Assembly (NCBI GenBank): GCA_900319615.1
Contig: ONPE01000009.1
Span: 1-23,301, forward strand
Direction of reading: 5' to 3'
DNA from: an uncultured Eubacteriales bacterium
GTDB lineage: Bacteria; Bacillota; Clostridia; Oscillospirales; Acutalibacteraceae
Length of the DNA: 23,301 nt
This document shows positions 1 to 8,434 of this stretch, piece by piece (within the stretch, counting starts at the first letter, position 1; the number at the start of each line of letters is the position of its first letter). Both the position numbers and the translations under genes were made by a program. The notes below the pieces were generated by a model. It worked only from the letters and a program-made list of their open reading frames with translations. It made no database searches and was not told the origin of the DNA.

Positions 1-2
1 CC

Positions 3-1370
3 CTCGCCTCCATAGCCGTAGCGAGCGAAGAGACCAACGCCACCATGCAGGCGATAGCTGACTATACTCAGGGGGAGTCGACCGTCGGCTGCCGCAGCTT
101 CGTCCCCTTCTCCTCCGACACCAAATGGTCGGGCGGCAACTTTGACGACAGCAAGGCGTACATCCTCGGCGCCGCGGAATTCGTCTTCTCCGACAGAGAA
201 AAATATCCTCAGGTGTTCAAGGCTATGGAGAGCATAACCGACACCGTGCGCATAGTGGTTCTCGCCGGCTCCGACAGCGAGGTCGCCAAGGGAGCCATCC
301 CGGCAGATCTGCGCCCGATGGCGATGATACTGATAAAGGATCAGCTGCGCGACAATGTTCAGGAGACCATAGGCTACTTCAAGGAACAGGGCGTGACGCT
401 GAAGGTCATCTCCGGCGACAGCATCCATACCGTAAAGAATATCGCGAAGGACTGCGGTATACCCAACGCCGAAAACGCCGTGGATATGTCCACGATAACG
501 ACCGACGAAGAGCTTAGCGAAGCCGCGGAGAGGTGCGCCGTATTCGGCAGGGTCACCCCGGCTCAGAAGAAGAAGCTGGTGATCGCCCTCAAAGCCAAGG
601 GTCACAAGGTCGCCATGACCGGCGACGGCGTGAACGATGTGCCCGCATTAAAAGAAGCAGACTGCTCCGTAGCTATGGCGGCAGGCAGCGAAGCGGCTCG
701 CAACGTATCTCAGCTCGTGCTGGTCGACAACGACTTTGCCTCGATGCCGCACGTTGTAGCCGAGGGCAGACGCTCGATCAATAACATCGAGCGCAGCTCG
801 TCGCTGTATCTGGTCAAGACCATGTACTCGATGATCCTCGCGCTGTTCTTCGTATTCTCGGGCTACGGATATCCCTTCCTGCCCATACAGCTCTCGCTGA
901 TCGGCGCTCTGACCGTCGGATTCCCGTCGTTCGTGCTCGCTTTGCAGCCGAATAACAACATCGTGCGCGGCAACTTCACCGCCAACATCCTGTTACGTGC
1001 CGCACCCGCGGCGGCGTGTATCTCGCTGGGCATCATGATAACGGCGATAATCAGCGGAGTCACCGGCACAACGCAGGAGGAGCTCTCCACCATCGCGGTA
1101 TACCTGACCTCGCTGATCGGCCTGCTGCTGATAGTCAGGCTCTCGATACCGATCAATCTTCTGCGCGCGGTCATGCTCGCTCTAAGCGTAGCCGGACTCG
1201 CGACAGCCTTCGTATTCTTCCCCGGCTTCTTCAATCTGGCGCCTCTCGGCACATCCGCCCTCATCACGATGCTCGTATGCAGCGCGGTCGGGATAGTGCT
1301 GTTCAACGTGCTGTACAATCTCGCGGATAAATTGATAGAACGCTATAAAAAGCAGGAGCAGCAGGAATAG
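3..1370 (+). CDS. Cation-transporting P-type ATPase (CtpE-like), 3' part
   Basis: This is the C-terminal part of a HAD-type P-type ATPase, which would pump a cation across the cytoplasmic membrane using ATP. The frame is open from base 3 to the left edge, so the true start and the phosphorylated DKTGT segment lie outside. Visible parts are the end of the nucleotide-binding domain, the hinge TGDGVND followed by VPALKEADCSVAM, and the stretch SEAARNVSQLVLVDNDFASM leading into GRRSINNIERSS. About six hydrophobic segments then run to a basic, Gln-rich C-terminus. The hinge-to-membrane signature resembles the CtpE-type (cation-transporting ATPase E) family, reported as calcium transporters in mycobacteria. 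The substrate here is not proven, and Mg2+ or Ca2+ are guesses. An intrinsic terminator follows, so the gene is probably unrelated to the polysaccharide locus downstream. Confidence 0.88.
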   Translation, partial: LASIAVASEETNATMQAIADYTQGESTVGCRSFVPFSSDTKWSGGNFDDSKAYILGAAEFVFSDREKYPQVFKAMESITDTVRIVVLAGSDSEVAKGAIPADLRPMAMILIKDQLRDNVQETIGYFKEQGVTLKVISGDSIHTVKNIAKDCGIPNAENAVDMSTITTDEELSEAAERCAVFGRVTPAQKKKLVIALKAKGHKVAMTGDGVNDVPALKEADCSVAMAAGSEAARNVSQLVLVDNDFASMPHVVAEGRRSINNIERSSSLYLVKTMYSMILALFFVFSGYGYPFLPIQLSLIGALTVGFPSFVLALQPNNNIVRGNFTANILLRAAPAAACISLGIMITAIISGVTGTTQEELSTIAVYLTSLIGLLLIVRLSIPINLLRAVMLALSVAGLATAFVFFPGFFNLAPLGTSALITMLVCSAVGIVLFNVLYNLADKLIERYKKQEQQE

Positions 1371-1431
1371 TCTGCATATTATTATGGCAACACCTCAAAC
1401 CTTAATTACGCAATATTGACTTAACAACGAT

Positions 1432-1467
1432 CAACGGCACGGTGAAAATACCGCGCCGTTGTTTTTT
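1432..1467 (+). terminator. Intrinsic terminator after the P-type ATPase
   Basis: The arm CAACGGCACGG (1432-1442) pairs with CCGCGCCGTTG (1451-1461) with one A/C mismatch, around an 8-nt loop. Six T residues follow directly (1462-1467). This is a classic Rho-independent terminator placed 62 nt after the ATPase stop. Confidence 0.87.
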
Positions 1468-1528
1468 GCCAATTTATGCAGATATGCTTTTGACTTATGC
1501 AGACTTCCGGAGAATTACTTTTTTGCTC

Positions 1529-1557
1529 TTGACACAAAGGTTATGATGGTGTACAAT
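1529..1557 (+). promoter_or_regulatory. Sigma-A promoter of the tRNA gene
   Basis: A perfect -35 TTGACA (1529-1534) is separated by 17 nt from a -10 TACAAT (1552-1557). The first tRNA base is 18 nt beyond the -10, so only a short leader would be processed off. The next gene is the tRNA, so the assignment is straightforward. Confidence 0.85.
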
Positions 1558-1574
1558 TCTTTTTGGAAACAAAA

Positions 1575-1651
1575 GGAGGCTTAGCTCAGCTGGTGAGAGC
1601 GCCTGCTTCACACGCAGGAGGTCACTGGTTCAAGTCCAGCAGTCTCCACCA
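1575..1651 (+). tRNA. tRNA-Val (anticodon CAC), CCA encoded
   Basis: The cloverleaf folds by eye. Acceptor GGAGGCT (1575-1581) pairs with AGTCTCC (1641-1647) with one G-T wobble, followed by discriminator A and an encoded CCA (1649-1651). The D-stem is GCTC/GAGC. The anticodon stem CCTGC/GCAGG (1602-1606/1614-1618) closes the loop TTCACAC, giving anticodon CAC (Val). The T-arm is CTGG-TTCAAGT-CCAG, with an A/C mismatch where the fifth pair would be. It is a single-gene transcription unit with its own promoter and a 3' hairpin. Confidence 0.95.
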
Positions 1652-1658
1652 TTGACAT

Positions 1659-1688
1659 AACAGGGAGTACCAAACGGTGCTCCCTGTT
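1659..1688 (+). terminator. Hairpin downstream of tRNA-Val, probable terminator
   Basis: AACAGGGAGTACC (1659-1671) pairs with GGTGCTCCCTGTT (1676-1688), 13 bp with one T-G wobble, around the loop AAAC. The bases that follow are AT-rich (GTATTATATA) rather than a clean T-run. Termination is therefore plausible but less certain than at 1432-1467. The hairpin begins 7 nt after the tRNA CCA end. Confidence 0.6.
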
Positions 1689-1742
1689 GTATTATATATC
1701 CATACATAAGCGCAGGCTTAGTGATCCGGTTGCAGGATCAAC

Positions 1743-2936
1743 TCAGGGCTTTGATATGATATCGTTGATCTTTCTCTTTGCTTTCGCCGGGATCATGTTT
1801 TTTATGCCTCTTACGATATGATCCTTGGTGTGCTTTTTATACCCTTTGGTGAATGACGAATAGCCGTCCTTTATATAGCCGTCGAGCAATTCCTTGTGCT
1901 CGGGCAGGGGCTTGCTGTGCTCTGTGAGCTGTCCGTTTTTCTTCTTTACGCTTGACAGATCGGAGGCAGCCAGCGACAAAGAGCCCTTTGCCCTTTCGAG
2001 CCACTCCTCGCCCTTTTTGCTGTTGACGAGGATGCACGAGATGCCGAGGTCGGGGTCGACGTCGCCGAGGCTCTTTATAAGCTCCTGCCTGATGCCCCAG
2101 TAATCGCCGAGGGTTATATCGCCCTGGCGTTTCTCGGACGGGAAGCGGCAGTTATAGCAGCTCTCGCGGTAGACCTCGCCCTTTAGAAAATAGAAATAAT
2201 ACGGAGAGGTGCCGGCGTTATATTTCATCTTTTTGTTCTCTGTGATTATTGAGCCCTTGACTCCCCAGCCGTAGGATTTATCACGGAATTTCACATCGCT
2301 CAAGTCGCCCGGATTCTTGCCTGAAACATACCTCAGATCATCCTTCAGCATCCTGAGGCTGGGTACGCCGTGACAGATGATATCTATCGCGAGGAGGTTG
2401 TCATAATCCTTTTTCAGATACGCCTTGAGCCCCGATATCTGACAGGGGGTACCGGAGTAGCAAACGTATTCTCCGGCGTCGAGCAGCGCCTTGGCTTCTC
2501 TGTAGGTCGTCCCGACAGAGCTCTGGACATACTTCGAGCCCCTGAGCCTTTCGAGCTCCTTACCGCTGCGCACGGCGATGTGAGACAGCGAGAGATCCTC
2601 GTCCCACGCTGCGCCGAATACGACGCCTCCCTTTTGCAGAACAGCGTTCGCGAGCGCAGAAAAGACTCCGCCGGACGATGAGTTGCCGAGTATCCCGCGG
2701 TCGTTTATCACGCCGGCATAGACCTTAGGCTCCGGATCTCCGCCGCTGCTCTTTTCATTGAACGTGCATACGCTTTTGCACATTCCGCAGTTTATGCAGA
2801 GGTCGGTATCGACCTTCGGATAGATGAATCCGGCTTCGTCCTCGATCATCCCGATAGCGTCCTTCGGGCAGATGTTCAGGCAGGCAGCGCAGCCGCAGCA
2901 TTCCTTCGGGTTGTTGATAACAATAAATTTGTCCAC
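1743..2936 (-). CDS. Ferredoxin / coenzyme F420 hydrogenase beta-subunit family protein
   Basis: A 397-residue iron-sulfur protein. Two 4Fe-4S ferredoxin motifs lie at the N-terminus: C13-x2-C16-x2-C19-x3-C23-P and C47-x2-C50-x2-C53-x3-C57. After them come the N- and C-terminal domains of the F420 hydrogenase/dehydrogenase beta-subunit family, with a Cys-containing YRESCYNCRFPSEKRQGDIT segment near residue 260 and a basic C-terminus. The start is GTG at 2936, preceded by TTTGGAGGAC with 6 nt between GGAGG and the start. Proteins of this type are often found in surface-polysaccharide loci beside polysaccharide pyruvyl transferase-like genes, and one such gene lies at 10827. The exact reaction is unknown; a redox step on a polysaccharide precursor is inference. 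The gene is divergent from the glycosyltransferase operon. A possible -10 (TACAAT, 2963-2968 on the minus strand) has no good -35. Confidence 0.85.
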   Translation of the reverse strand: MDKFIVINNPKECCGCAACLNICPKDAIGMIEDEAGFIYPKVDTDLCINCGMCKSVCTFNEKSSGGDPEPKVYAGVINDRGILGNSSSGGVFSALANAVLQKGGVVFGAAWDEDLSLSHIAVRSGKELERLRGSKYVQSSVGTTYREAKALLDAGEYVCYSGTPCQISGLKAYLKKDYDNLLAIDIICHGVPSLRMLKDDLRYVSGKNPGDLSDVKFRDKSYGWGVKGSIITENKKMKYNAGTSPYYFYFLKGEVYRESCYNCRFPSEKRQGDITLGDYWGIRQELIKSLGDVDPDLGISCILVNSKKGEEWLERAKGSLSLAASDLSSVKKKNGQLTEHSKPLPEHKELLDGYIKDGYSSFTKGYKKHTKDHIVRGIKNMIPAKAKRKINDIISKP

Positions 2937-2975
2937 GATTGTCCTCCAAAAAACAGTTTTTTATTGTATAAAAAG

Positions 2976-3004
2976 TTGATTATTTTAACTAATTATGCTA
3001 TAAT
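2976..3004 (+). promoter_or_regulatory. Sigma-A promoter of the EPS glycosyltransferase operon
   Basis: TTGATT (2976-2981) and a perfect TATAAT (2999-3004) are separated by 17 nt in an AT-rich divergent intergenic region. The predicted transcript start, near 3011, leaves a leader of about 40 nt before the ATG at 3051, which includes an AGGTG at 3039-3043. Confidence 0.8.
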
Positions 3005-3050
3005 AATGATTAAGTATCGAATTGTGTAAAAGGAAATCAGGTGTTGAAGC

Positions 3051-4181
3051 ATGAAAATCGCAATGATAGGTCACAAAAGAATACCGGGCAGAAGCGGCGG
3101 AGTCGAGGTCGTTGTCGAGGAATTGTCGACAAGGATGGCTGAAAAAGGACACGATGTAACGGTATATAACCGCCGGTGCAACGAAGAAAAGATCGACAGC
3201 TACAAAAAGGTCAAGGTCGTTGAGGTAAAGACCTTTCAGCATCCCTCCCTCAACGCGGTCGTGTACTCTTTCTTCGCGACCTTAAAATGCGTTTTCAAAA
3301 AATATGACGTCGTCCACTATCATGCCGAGGGACCCTGCGCCATGATCCCCATCGCCAAGCTCTTCGGCAAGAAGGTCGTCGCCACCATACACGGGCTCAA
3401 CTGGCAGAGCAGCAAATGGGAAGGCTTTGCATCGAAATTCATAAAGTTCGGCGAGAAGATGGCGGCAAAGCACGCCGACAAGGTCATCGTTTTGTCTGAG
3501 AACGTCAGGCGCTACTTCAAAGAGACCTACGGCTGCGACACGCTGTTCATACCGAACGGCATCGGCGCCGTCACACCTGAGGAACCGGATATCATAGCCC
3601 GTGAATTCGGGCTCTCCAAAGACAGCTACATCCTTTTCCTTGCGCGCATCACTCCCGAAAAGGGGCTGGATTATCTCATCGACGCGTATAAGACTATAGA
3701 CACCGATAAAAAGCTCGTGATCGCCGGAGGCATAACTCCCGAGACCGAATATATCTCGTCCGTGCTCAAGAGGGCTGAGGGCTGTGATAATATAATCTTC
3801 ACCGATTTCGTAAGCGGAAAGGTTTTTTCGGAGCTCTTTTCGAACTGTTATCTCTATATCCTCCCCAGCGATAACGAGGGTATGCCGCTGAGCCTGCTCG
3901 AAGCCGTAGGCTACGACGCAAAGGTGATCGTCAGCAATATCGCAGAAAATATTGACTGTCTCGACGGCTACGGTAATTCTTTCGTTCGCAGCGACACACA
4001 GTCGCTCAGAGAGATACTGAGCTTTTGTCTGGAGCACAGCGAGCTCAAGGACTGCGATTTCAAGCCCGGCGTCACCCCGGCTGAGGTCAAGGAAAAGCGG
4101 GCTGAGCTGCTGGCGAAATACGACTGGGACAACGTCACCGATCAGACCCTTGATGTTTACAAGTTGGTTCAAAACAAATAA
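3051..4181 (+). CDS. Glycosyltransferase family 4
   Basis: A 376-residue GT-B fold retaining glycosyltransferase, predicted cytoplasmic and acting on the lipid-linked oligosaccharide. The N-terminal acceptor domain opens MKIAMIGHKRIPGRSGGVEV, typical of the DUF1972-like GT4 subgroup seen in EPS loci. The C-terminal nucleotide-sugar domain contains ILFLARITPEKGLDYLIDAY and the E-x7-E motif (E276 and E284 in NEGMPLSLLEA). Full length for the family. It is the first gene after the promoter at 2976-3004 and is followed 22 nt later by the flippase, so the two are probably co-transcribed. The sugar donor cannot be read from the sequence. Confidence 0.92.
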   Translation: MKIAMIGHKRIPGRSGGVEVVVEELSTRMAEKGHDVTVYNRRCNEEKIDSYKKVKVVEVKTFQHPSLNAVVYSFFATLKCVFKKYDVVHYHAEGPCAMIPIAKLFGKKVVATIHGLNWQSSKWEGFASKFIKFGEKMAAKHADKVIVLSENVRRYFKETYGCDTLFIPNGIGAVTPEEPDIIAREFGLSKDSYILFLARITPEKGLDYLIDAYKTIDTDKKLVIAGGITPETEYISSVLKRAEGCDNIIFTDFVSGKVFSELFSNCYLYILPSDNEGMPLSLLEAVGYDAKVIVSNIAENIDCLDGYGNSFVRSDTQSLREILSFCLEHSELKDCDFKPGVTPAEVKEKRAELLAKYDWDNVTDQTLDVYKLVQNK

Positions 4182-4203
4182 TCGTTAAAGGCTAAGTGAT
4201 ACA

Positions 4204-5763
4204 ATGGCTACAAGAACACAGCACGCAAAACGGAATATAATCACCTCGGTAATAAACAAGCTGGTCATCATGCTGACCAACTTCATTTTGCGAACCATCC
4301 TGATCTATTACCTCGGCAGCGTATATTTGGGTCTCGACAGCCTGTTCACCTCTATCCTGCAGATACTGGCGCTGTCGGAGCTGGGCATAGGCTCAGCCAT
4401 GGTCTACAGTATGTACAAGCCGCTTGCCGAGGACGATACGGCGACGATCTGCGCGCTGCTCAGATTATACCGCACCGTCTACCGCTGGATAGCGCTCGCC
4501 ATGACCATTATGGGTCTTGCGATAATGCCGTTCCTGCATATCATAGTCAAGAAGGATCTGCCCGAGGGACTGAATCTTTACGTGCTTTATCTGATCAATC
4601 TCGGGAACTCGGTAGTGTCATACCTGATGTTTTCCTACCGTTCCTCTTTGTTCACGGCAGACCAGCAGTACTCGGTAAACAACAACATCTACTCGATCTT
4701 TAAGGTCGGCACTACCGTTCTGCAGATCATCGCGATCATCGCGCTTCGGGATCACGAGTATCTCGCGTATTATTTCTATTCTCTGGCGCTGCCTTTTTCT
4801 ACCATACTCAGGAATCTGGCGCTCTATTATCTATCCACAAAGAGATATCCGAACTATAAATGCGAGGGCTCAGTTCCCAAAGAAGAGATAAACAAAATCA
4901 AAAAACGTGTCGCCGGGATGTTTTTGCATAAGGTCAGCTTCGTTTTCAGAAATTCTCTCGACAGTATAGTCATCTCGGCGTTTTTGGGTCTTGAACTGCT
5001 CGGTCAGTACAACAGCTACTACTTCATCATTAACGCGATCACCGGTATCATGGTGCTCGTATCGAACAGCGTAACGGCGTCGGTAGGCAACTCGATGGTC
5101 GTAGAGAGCAAGGAGAAGAACTACGCCGACTTCAAAAAGCTGCAGCTGCTGTATATGTGGCTGGTGTCATGGCTTACGGTCGGCTTTGTCGGCTGTCTGC
5201 AGCCGTTTATAAAGCTCTGGATCGGCGAGAAGATGATGTTCGGCGACATCGTCATGGTCGTCTTCTGCATATATTTCTTCGCGACTCATTTCAGCCGCAT
5301 CTGTCATATCTACCGCGACGCCGCAGGACTTTGGTGGCAGGACAGGTTCCGCCCCATCGTCGAAACGGTCGTCAACCTTTCGCTCAACATCCTGCTTGTG
5401 CGTTACATCGGAGTAACCGGCGTAATGCTCTCGACCATATTCTGTATCGTCTTTATCGAAGGTACCTGGGGCACGCGGATCCTCTTCAAGCATTACTTCA
5501 CCGAAGAGAAGCAGTCCAAGTATATGCTCAAGCTCCTCTGGCTGTGGATCGTCACCGCGGCAGCCGGCGCAGCCTGCTACTTTGTATGCGGAATGATAAA
5601 TCTGGAGGGCATCCCCGCGATCATAGTTTACGGTATCATAGCAACGGTGATATCCTTCGTCTTCTACGCGGCGGGCAACTGCTTCCTGCCCGAGTTCAAG
5701 CCGGCGGTGAGCTTTGCGCTCAGACTTGCCGGTATAAAGAAGAAACCGAAGAAAGCCGAATAA
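4204..5763 (+). CDS. Wzx-like polysaccharide flippase (MOP superfamily)
   Basis: A 519-residue polytopic membrane protein with about 12-14 hydrophobic segments. The N-terminus (NIITSVINKLVIMLTNFILR, then a YLG-x-LGL-like stretch and SELGIGSAMVYSMY) is typical of the RfbX/Wzx polysaccharide-biosynthesis family. It would flip undecaprenyl-linked repeat units across the membrane for polymerisation by the Wzy-like protein at 8435. The C-terminus is lysine-rich and cytoplasmic. The Shine-Dalgarno (SD) sequence is weak (AAAGG about 14 nt upstream), so translation may partly depend on the preceding gene. The substrate is unknown. Confidence 0.92.
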   Translation: MATRTQHAKRNIITSVINKLVIMLTNFILRTILIYYLGSVYLGLDSLFTSILQILALSELGIGSAMVYSMYKPLAEDDTATICALLRLYRTVYRWIALAMTIMGLAIMPFLHIIVKKDLPEGLNLYVLYLINLGNSVVSYLMFSYRSSLFTADQQYSVNNNIYSIFKVGTTVLQIIAIIALRDHEYLAYYFYSLALPFSTILRNLALYYLSTKRYPNYKCEGSVPKEEINKIKKRVAGMFLHKVSFVFRNSLDSIVISAFLGLELLGQYNSYYFIINAITGIMVLVSNSVTASVGNSMVVESKEKNYADFKKLQLLYMWLVSWLTVGFVGCLQPFIKLWIGEKMMFGDIVMVVFCIYFFATHFSRICHIYRDAAGLWWQDRFRPIVETVVNLSLNILLVRYIGVTGVMLSTIFCIVFIEGTWGTRILFKHYFTEEKQSKYMLKLLWLWIVTAAAGAACYFVCGMINLEGIPAIIVYGIIATVISFVFYAAGNCFLPEFKPAVSFALRLAGIKKKPKKAE

Positions 5764-5784
5764 TCATCCGGCTTTGCGGATGAT
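5763..5784. other. Hairpin between convergent flippase and CDP-glycerol transferase-like genes
   Basis: ATCATCCG (5763-5770) pairs perfectly with CGGATGAT (5777-5784) around a 6-nt loop, directly at the flippase stop codon. There is no T-run on either strand. It may still stop or stabilise the convergent transcripts, but it is not a textbook terminator. Confidence 0.4.
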
Positions 5785-5873
5785 ACCGCCGCAGCATGCT
5801 GTCATCGCGGGCAGGGCGACAGAGCCCGACGCGGCGATCTCGGTATTATCTGTATCAACTACTTTTTCAATAT

Positions 5874-7040
5874 TTACAGCTTGCAGATCTCTTCGAAATT
5901 GCGCCTGCTGTTTTCTGCGTCGTCGAACTTGAAGAACGAGTTCATCCTGTCAAGATATACCTGATCGGGCTTGAGGTCGTTTTGAAGAATATGCTTTATG
6001 CTGTCGATCACATCGTCCTCTGTTTCGACGACGTCGCCGAAGCCGTCGCGCCTGTAATCGAAGTAGCCCTGCTTGTAGTGACCCTGACGGAATCCCTCCT
6101 CATCATACTGGAAGAAGACCATCGGCTTTCTCATATAGGCGTAATCGAAGAAAACGCTCGAGTAATCGGTTATGAGGATATCGCTGTTTATCAACAGCTC
6201 CTGAACGTCGTTGTTCTTGAAATCGGCGATGCTCACCCTTGCGTTGTCGGTGCTGAAGCAGTCGAGGAAGCGGTGGACCTCATAGTGAGGGTAAAAGACC
6301 AGCTCATAGTCATACTCTTCAAGCAGCTCCAGCAGCCTGTTGCTGTTCAAAAACGAATTGTACTTTTTGCAGTAATCGCTTTGGGCGAAGGTGCTCCTGT
6401 TGCAGGTGCGCAGAGCCCAACGCCATGTAGGCATAAACAGGATCTTGCGGACGGGGCGCTCGTTTTTCCTCAGATTATCGTATCTGCATAAGCCCGTGAG
6501 CTTCAGGATACCCGGCTTGTAGCCGAAGTTCCTGTCTATATATTCATATTCCGGTACTGCCGAGCAGACAAACATATCTATGTTGGTGTTCTCGGCATGA
6601 CAGAAGGCGAGGTCGTCCTTGATGATCCCGTGCTGGAGAAAAACCTTTTTCGCCTTATCGGGAAAGAGCTTTCCGAATTTATGGAAGAAAAGTATATCCG
6701 GAGAATATCCCTCGATATGCGTGCTGACCTTGTACCTGGCGAGCACAAAGCAAAGATAATGCCTGAAGCTGCCGTATTCGACAAGCTCGCCCAGCGGCTC
6801 GACCTTTTTGCGGTCAGGAGAATCCTTTGAGATGATATAAACAGAGTTTATCTCGGGGTGAGCGTTTCTCAAATATTTGAAGAAATGATACCCGTTGTCC
6901 CGCGCGTCTATACCTCTTTCGGAAACTATCCAGAGGTCTTTATACCTAGGGTCGCCTTTCACAAAAAGGCTGACAATCTCTGCGGCTACAGTAACGAAAA
7001 AAACCTTTATGTAGATGAACAATCTTTTGACTTTATACAT
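5874..7040 (-). CDS. CDP-glycerol glycerophosphotransferase family protein
   Basis: A 388-residue protein with an N-terminal hydrophobic segment (about residues 6-24) followed by a CDP-glycerol:poly(glycerophosphate) glycerophosphotransferase-like (TagB/TagF-type) domain. Visible landmarks are DLWIVSERGIDARDNGYHFF, VFLQHGIIKDD, ILFMPTWR and the C-terminal NSDILITDYSSVFFDYAYMR. The family transfers glycerol- or ribitol-phosphate to teichoic acids or capsules, so this polymer may carry polyol-phosphate; that is inference. The frame stays open upstream to 7121, but a consensus promoter lies inside that extension (7071-7099). The ATG at 7040 is therefore chosen, with an AGGGGCGGA-like ribosome site about 10 nt before it. 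It is inverted relative to the surrounding EPS genes. Confidence 0.88.
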   Translation of the reverse strand: MYKVKRLFIYIKVFFVTVAAEIVSLFVKGDPRYKDLWIVSERGIDARDNGYHFFKYLRNAHPEINSVYIISKDSPDRKKVEPLGELVEYGSFRHYLCFVLARYKVSTHIEGYSPDILFFHKFGKLFPDKAKKVFLQHGIIKDDLAFCHAENTNIDMFVCSAVPEYEYIDRNFGYKPGILKLTGLCRYDNLRKNERPVRKILFMPTWRWALRTCNRSTFAQSDYCKKYNSFLNSNRLLELLEEYDYELVFYPHYEVHRFLDCFSTDNARVSIADFKNNDVQELLINSDILITDYSSVFFDYAYMRKPMVFFQYDEEGFRQGHYKQGYFDYRRDGFGDVVETEDDVIDSIKHILQNDLKPDQVYLDRMNSFFKFDDAENSRRNFEEICKL

Positions 7041-7070
7041 ATCGAATCCGCCCCTAAAAGTTTGATTGAT

Positions 7071-7099
7071 ATTATACGCTTTCCGTAAAATATTGTCAA
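7071..7099 (-). promoter_or_regulatory. Perfect sigma-A promoter for the CDP-glycerol transferase-like gene
   Basis: On the minus strand TTGACA (7099-7094), a 17-nt spacer and TATAAT (7076-7071) match the consensus at every position. The transcript should begin near 7064 and the ATG is at 7040, leaving a leader of about 24 nt. This fixes the start of the gene downstream and rules out the longer reading frame. Confidence 0.88.
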
Positions 7100-7187
7100 G
7101 CAAAGACGAAGCGAGCAACACATCATCGGATATAGTATTCTCATAAAAAGTTTACAAAAAATTACCGGATCAGACACACGAAAAGTG

Positions 7188-7216
7188 TTCAACGACAAAC
7201 TTATATCTGTTATTAT
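7188..7216 (+). promoter_or_regulatory. Weak candidate promoter for the GT2 gene
   Basis: TTCAAC (7188-7193) and TATTAT (7211-7216) have 17-nt spacing, with three and five matches to consensus. The predicted transcript start would fall close to the AAAGGA ribosome site (7221-7226), which argues against it. Some promoter is needed here because the preceding gene is divergent. Confidence 0.3.
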
Positions 7217-7234
7217 CATGAAAGGATATGCAAA

Positions 7235-8326
7235 ATGACCGTTAAGCTTTCTATCGGAACCGCTGTTTATAATTTGGACGAATCCTTCCTTCGAAAGCAT
7301 ATCGAAGGGATAGTTCGGCAGCTGAACGACGAGACCGAGCTGCTGCTCATCGACGATTGCTCGACAAACAACTCAGGCGAAGTATGCCGGGAATATGCCG
7401 ATAAGTACGACATGGTAAGATATATAAATATGGGCAAAAACGGCGGGCTCAGCGCCGTTCGTAACCGCACGATATCCGAAGCCGCAGGCGAGTGGATATT
7501 CTTCGCCGACGGCGACGATCTGCTCTCGGATCACTTTGTCGAAACAGCGCTCAGGTTCAGCGACGAGCCTCAGGATATCATCATCCTCGAGCGACTCAAG
7601 TTTATTGACGAAAAACAGGAGGAAGAGCCCTGTACCGTGACAGAGCTCACCTGTCTGCCCGAAGAAGCAGGCAGAGAGCTCAGCATATCCTGCCTTTGCC
7701 TCGACAACACCATAACCAAAGACCTCGGTCTGCCTGCCCGCGCGTTTTACCACGCGGCATGGGGAGCGCTCTACCGAAAAGAATATCTCGTAGAAAACGA
7801 TCTGCTCTTCCCCGTAGGTCAGAAAAAAGCCCAGGACTCGGTTTTCAACACCATGGCGTACTACTACGCAAAAAGGATAGCGTACCTGCCCTACGTCATG
7901 TATTTCTACCGCAACAATCCCGGAGGCATAACCCAAAGATACAACCCCGATCTGTTGGAGATATACACGATGCTAAACGGACACTTCGAAAAATGCATCG
8001 AGAAGCTGTATCCGGGCGACGCCGACGTAAGAAAAAGATTCAACAATCACCGCGCCATATTGATGCTGCAGGACTATATGCGGCTCAACGTTCTCCATAA
8101 GGACAACCCGAAGTCAAGGGATGAGAGAAAACAGGATTTCCTGCACTTTATCGAGATCGAGCCGTATAAGACAGCGATAGCAGAGTTCGACCCGAAGGCA
8201 AGCGGCAGATGGGAGCTGAGCTACGGCGTCTCGCTTGCAAGAAGGAAGAAGTTCATCGAGTATGGCGATGAAAAATACAGGATAGTAAGCGGCGTGTACA
8301 GGCGCATCAAAAAGGCTCTGAGTTAA
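7235..8326 (+). CDS. Glycosyltransferase family 2
   Basis: A 363-residue inverting GT-A glycosyltransferase. The nucleotide-sugar fold starts at residue 4 (LSIGTAVYNLDESF), followed by LLLIDDCSTNNSGE, NGGLSAVRN and the metal-binding ADGDDLL (the DxD element). The C-terminal third is basic with no membrane segment. AAAGGA lies 8 nt before the ATG. It opens the second plus-strand block of the EPS locus and is followed by the Wzy-like gene. Donor and acceptor are unknown. Confidence 0.92.
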   Translation: MTVKLSIGTAVYNLDESFLRKHIEGIVRQLNDETELLLIDDCSTNNSGEVCREYADKYDMVRYINMGKNGGLSAVRNRTISEAAGEWIFFADGDDLLSDHFVETALRFSDEPQDIIILERLKFIDEKQEEEPCTVTELTCLPEEAGRELSISCLCLDNTITKDLGLPARAFYHAAWGALYRKEYLVENDLLFPVGQKKAQDSVFNTMAYYYAKRIAYLPYVMYFYRNNPGGITQRYNPDLLEIYTMLNGHFEKCIEKLYPGDADVRKRFNNHRAILMLQDYMRLNVLHKDNPKSRDERKQDFLHFIEIEPYKTAIAEFDPKASGRWELSYGVSLARRKKFIEYGDEKYRIVSGVYRRIKKALS

Positions 8327-8434
8327 GGCAATACCGCATGGAGAGGAGATGAGGATACGGAGTCGCATAAGTTATATACAAAGACGTCAAAGGTATATAT
8401 CGGACTTTACATATTCTGCATCTTCGGCGCAGCT

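Noticed and set aside
3282..4172. Minus-strand open frame opposite the first GT4
   Set aside because: Shadow of a clear glycosyltransferase.
5796..6491. Plus-strand open frame opposite the CDP-glycerol transferase-like gene
   Set aside because: The minus-strand gene has family motifs and a consensus promoter. This frame has neither motif nor ribosome site.
7041..7121. N-terminal extension of the CDP-glycerol transferase-like protein
   Set aside because: A perfect promoter lies inside it, so the transcript would begin downstream of the upstream ATG.
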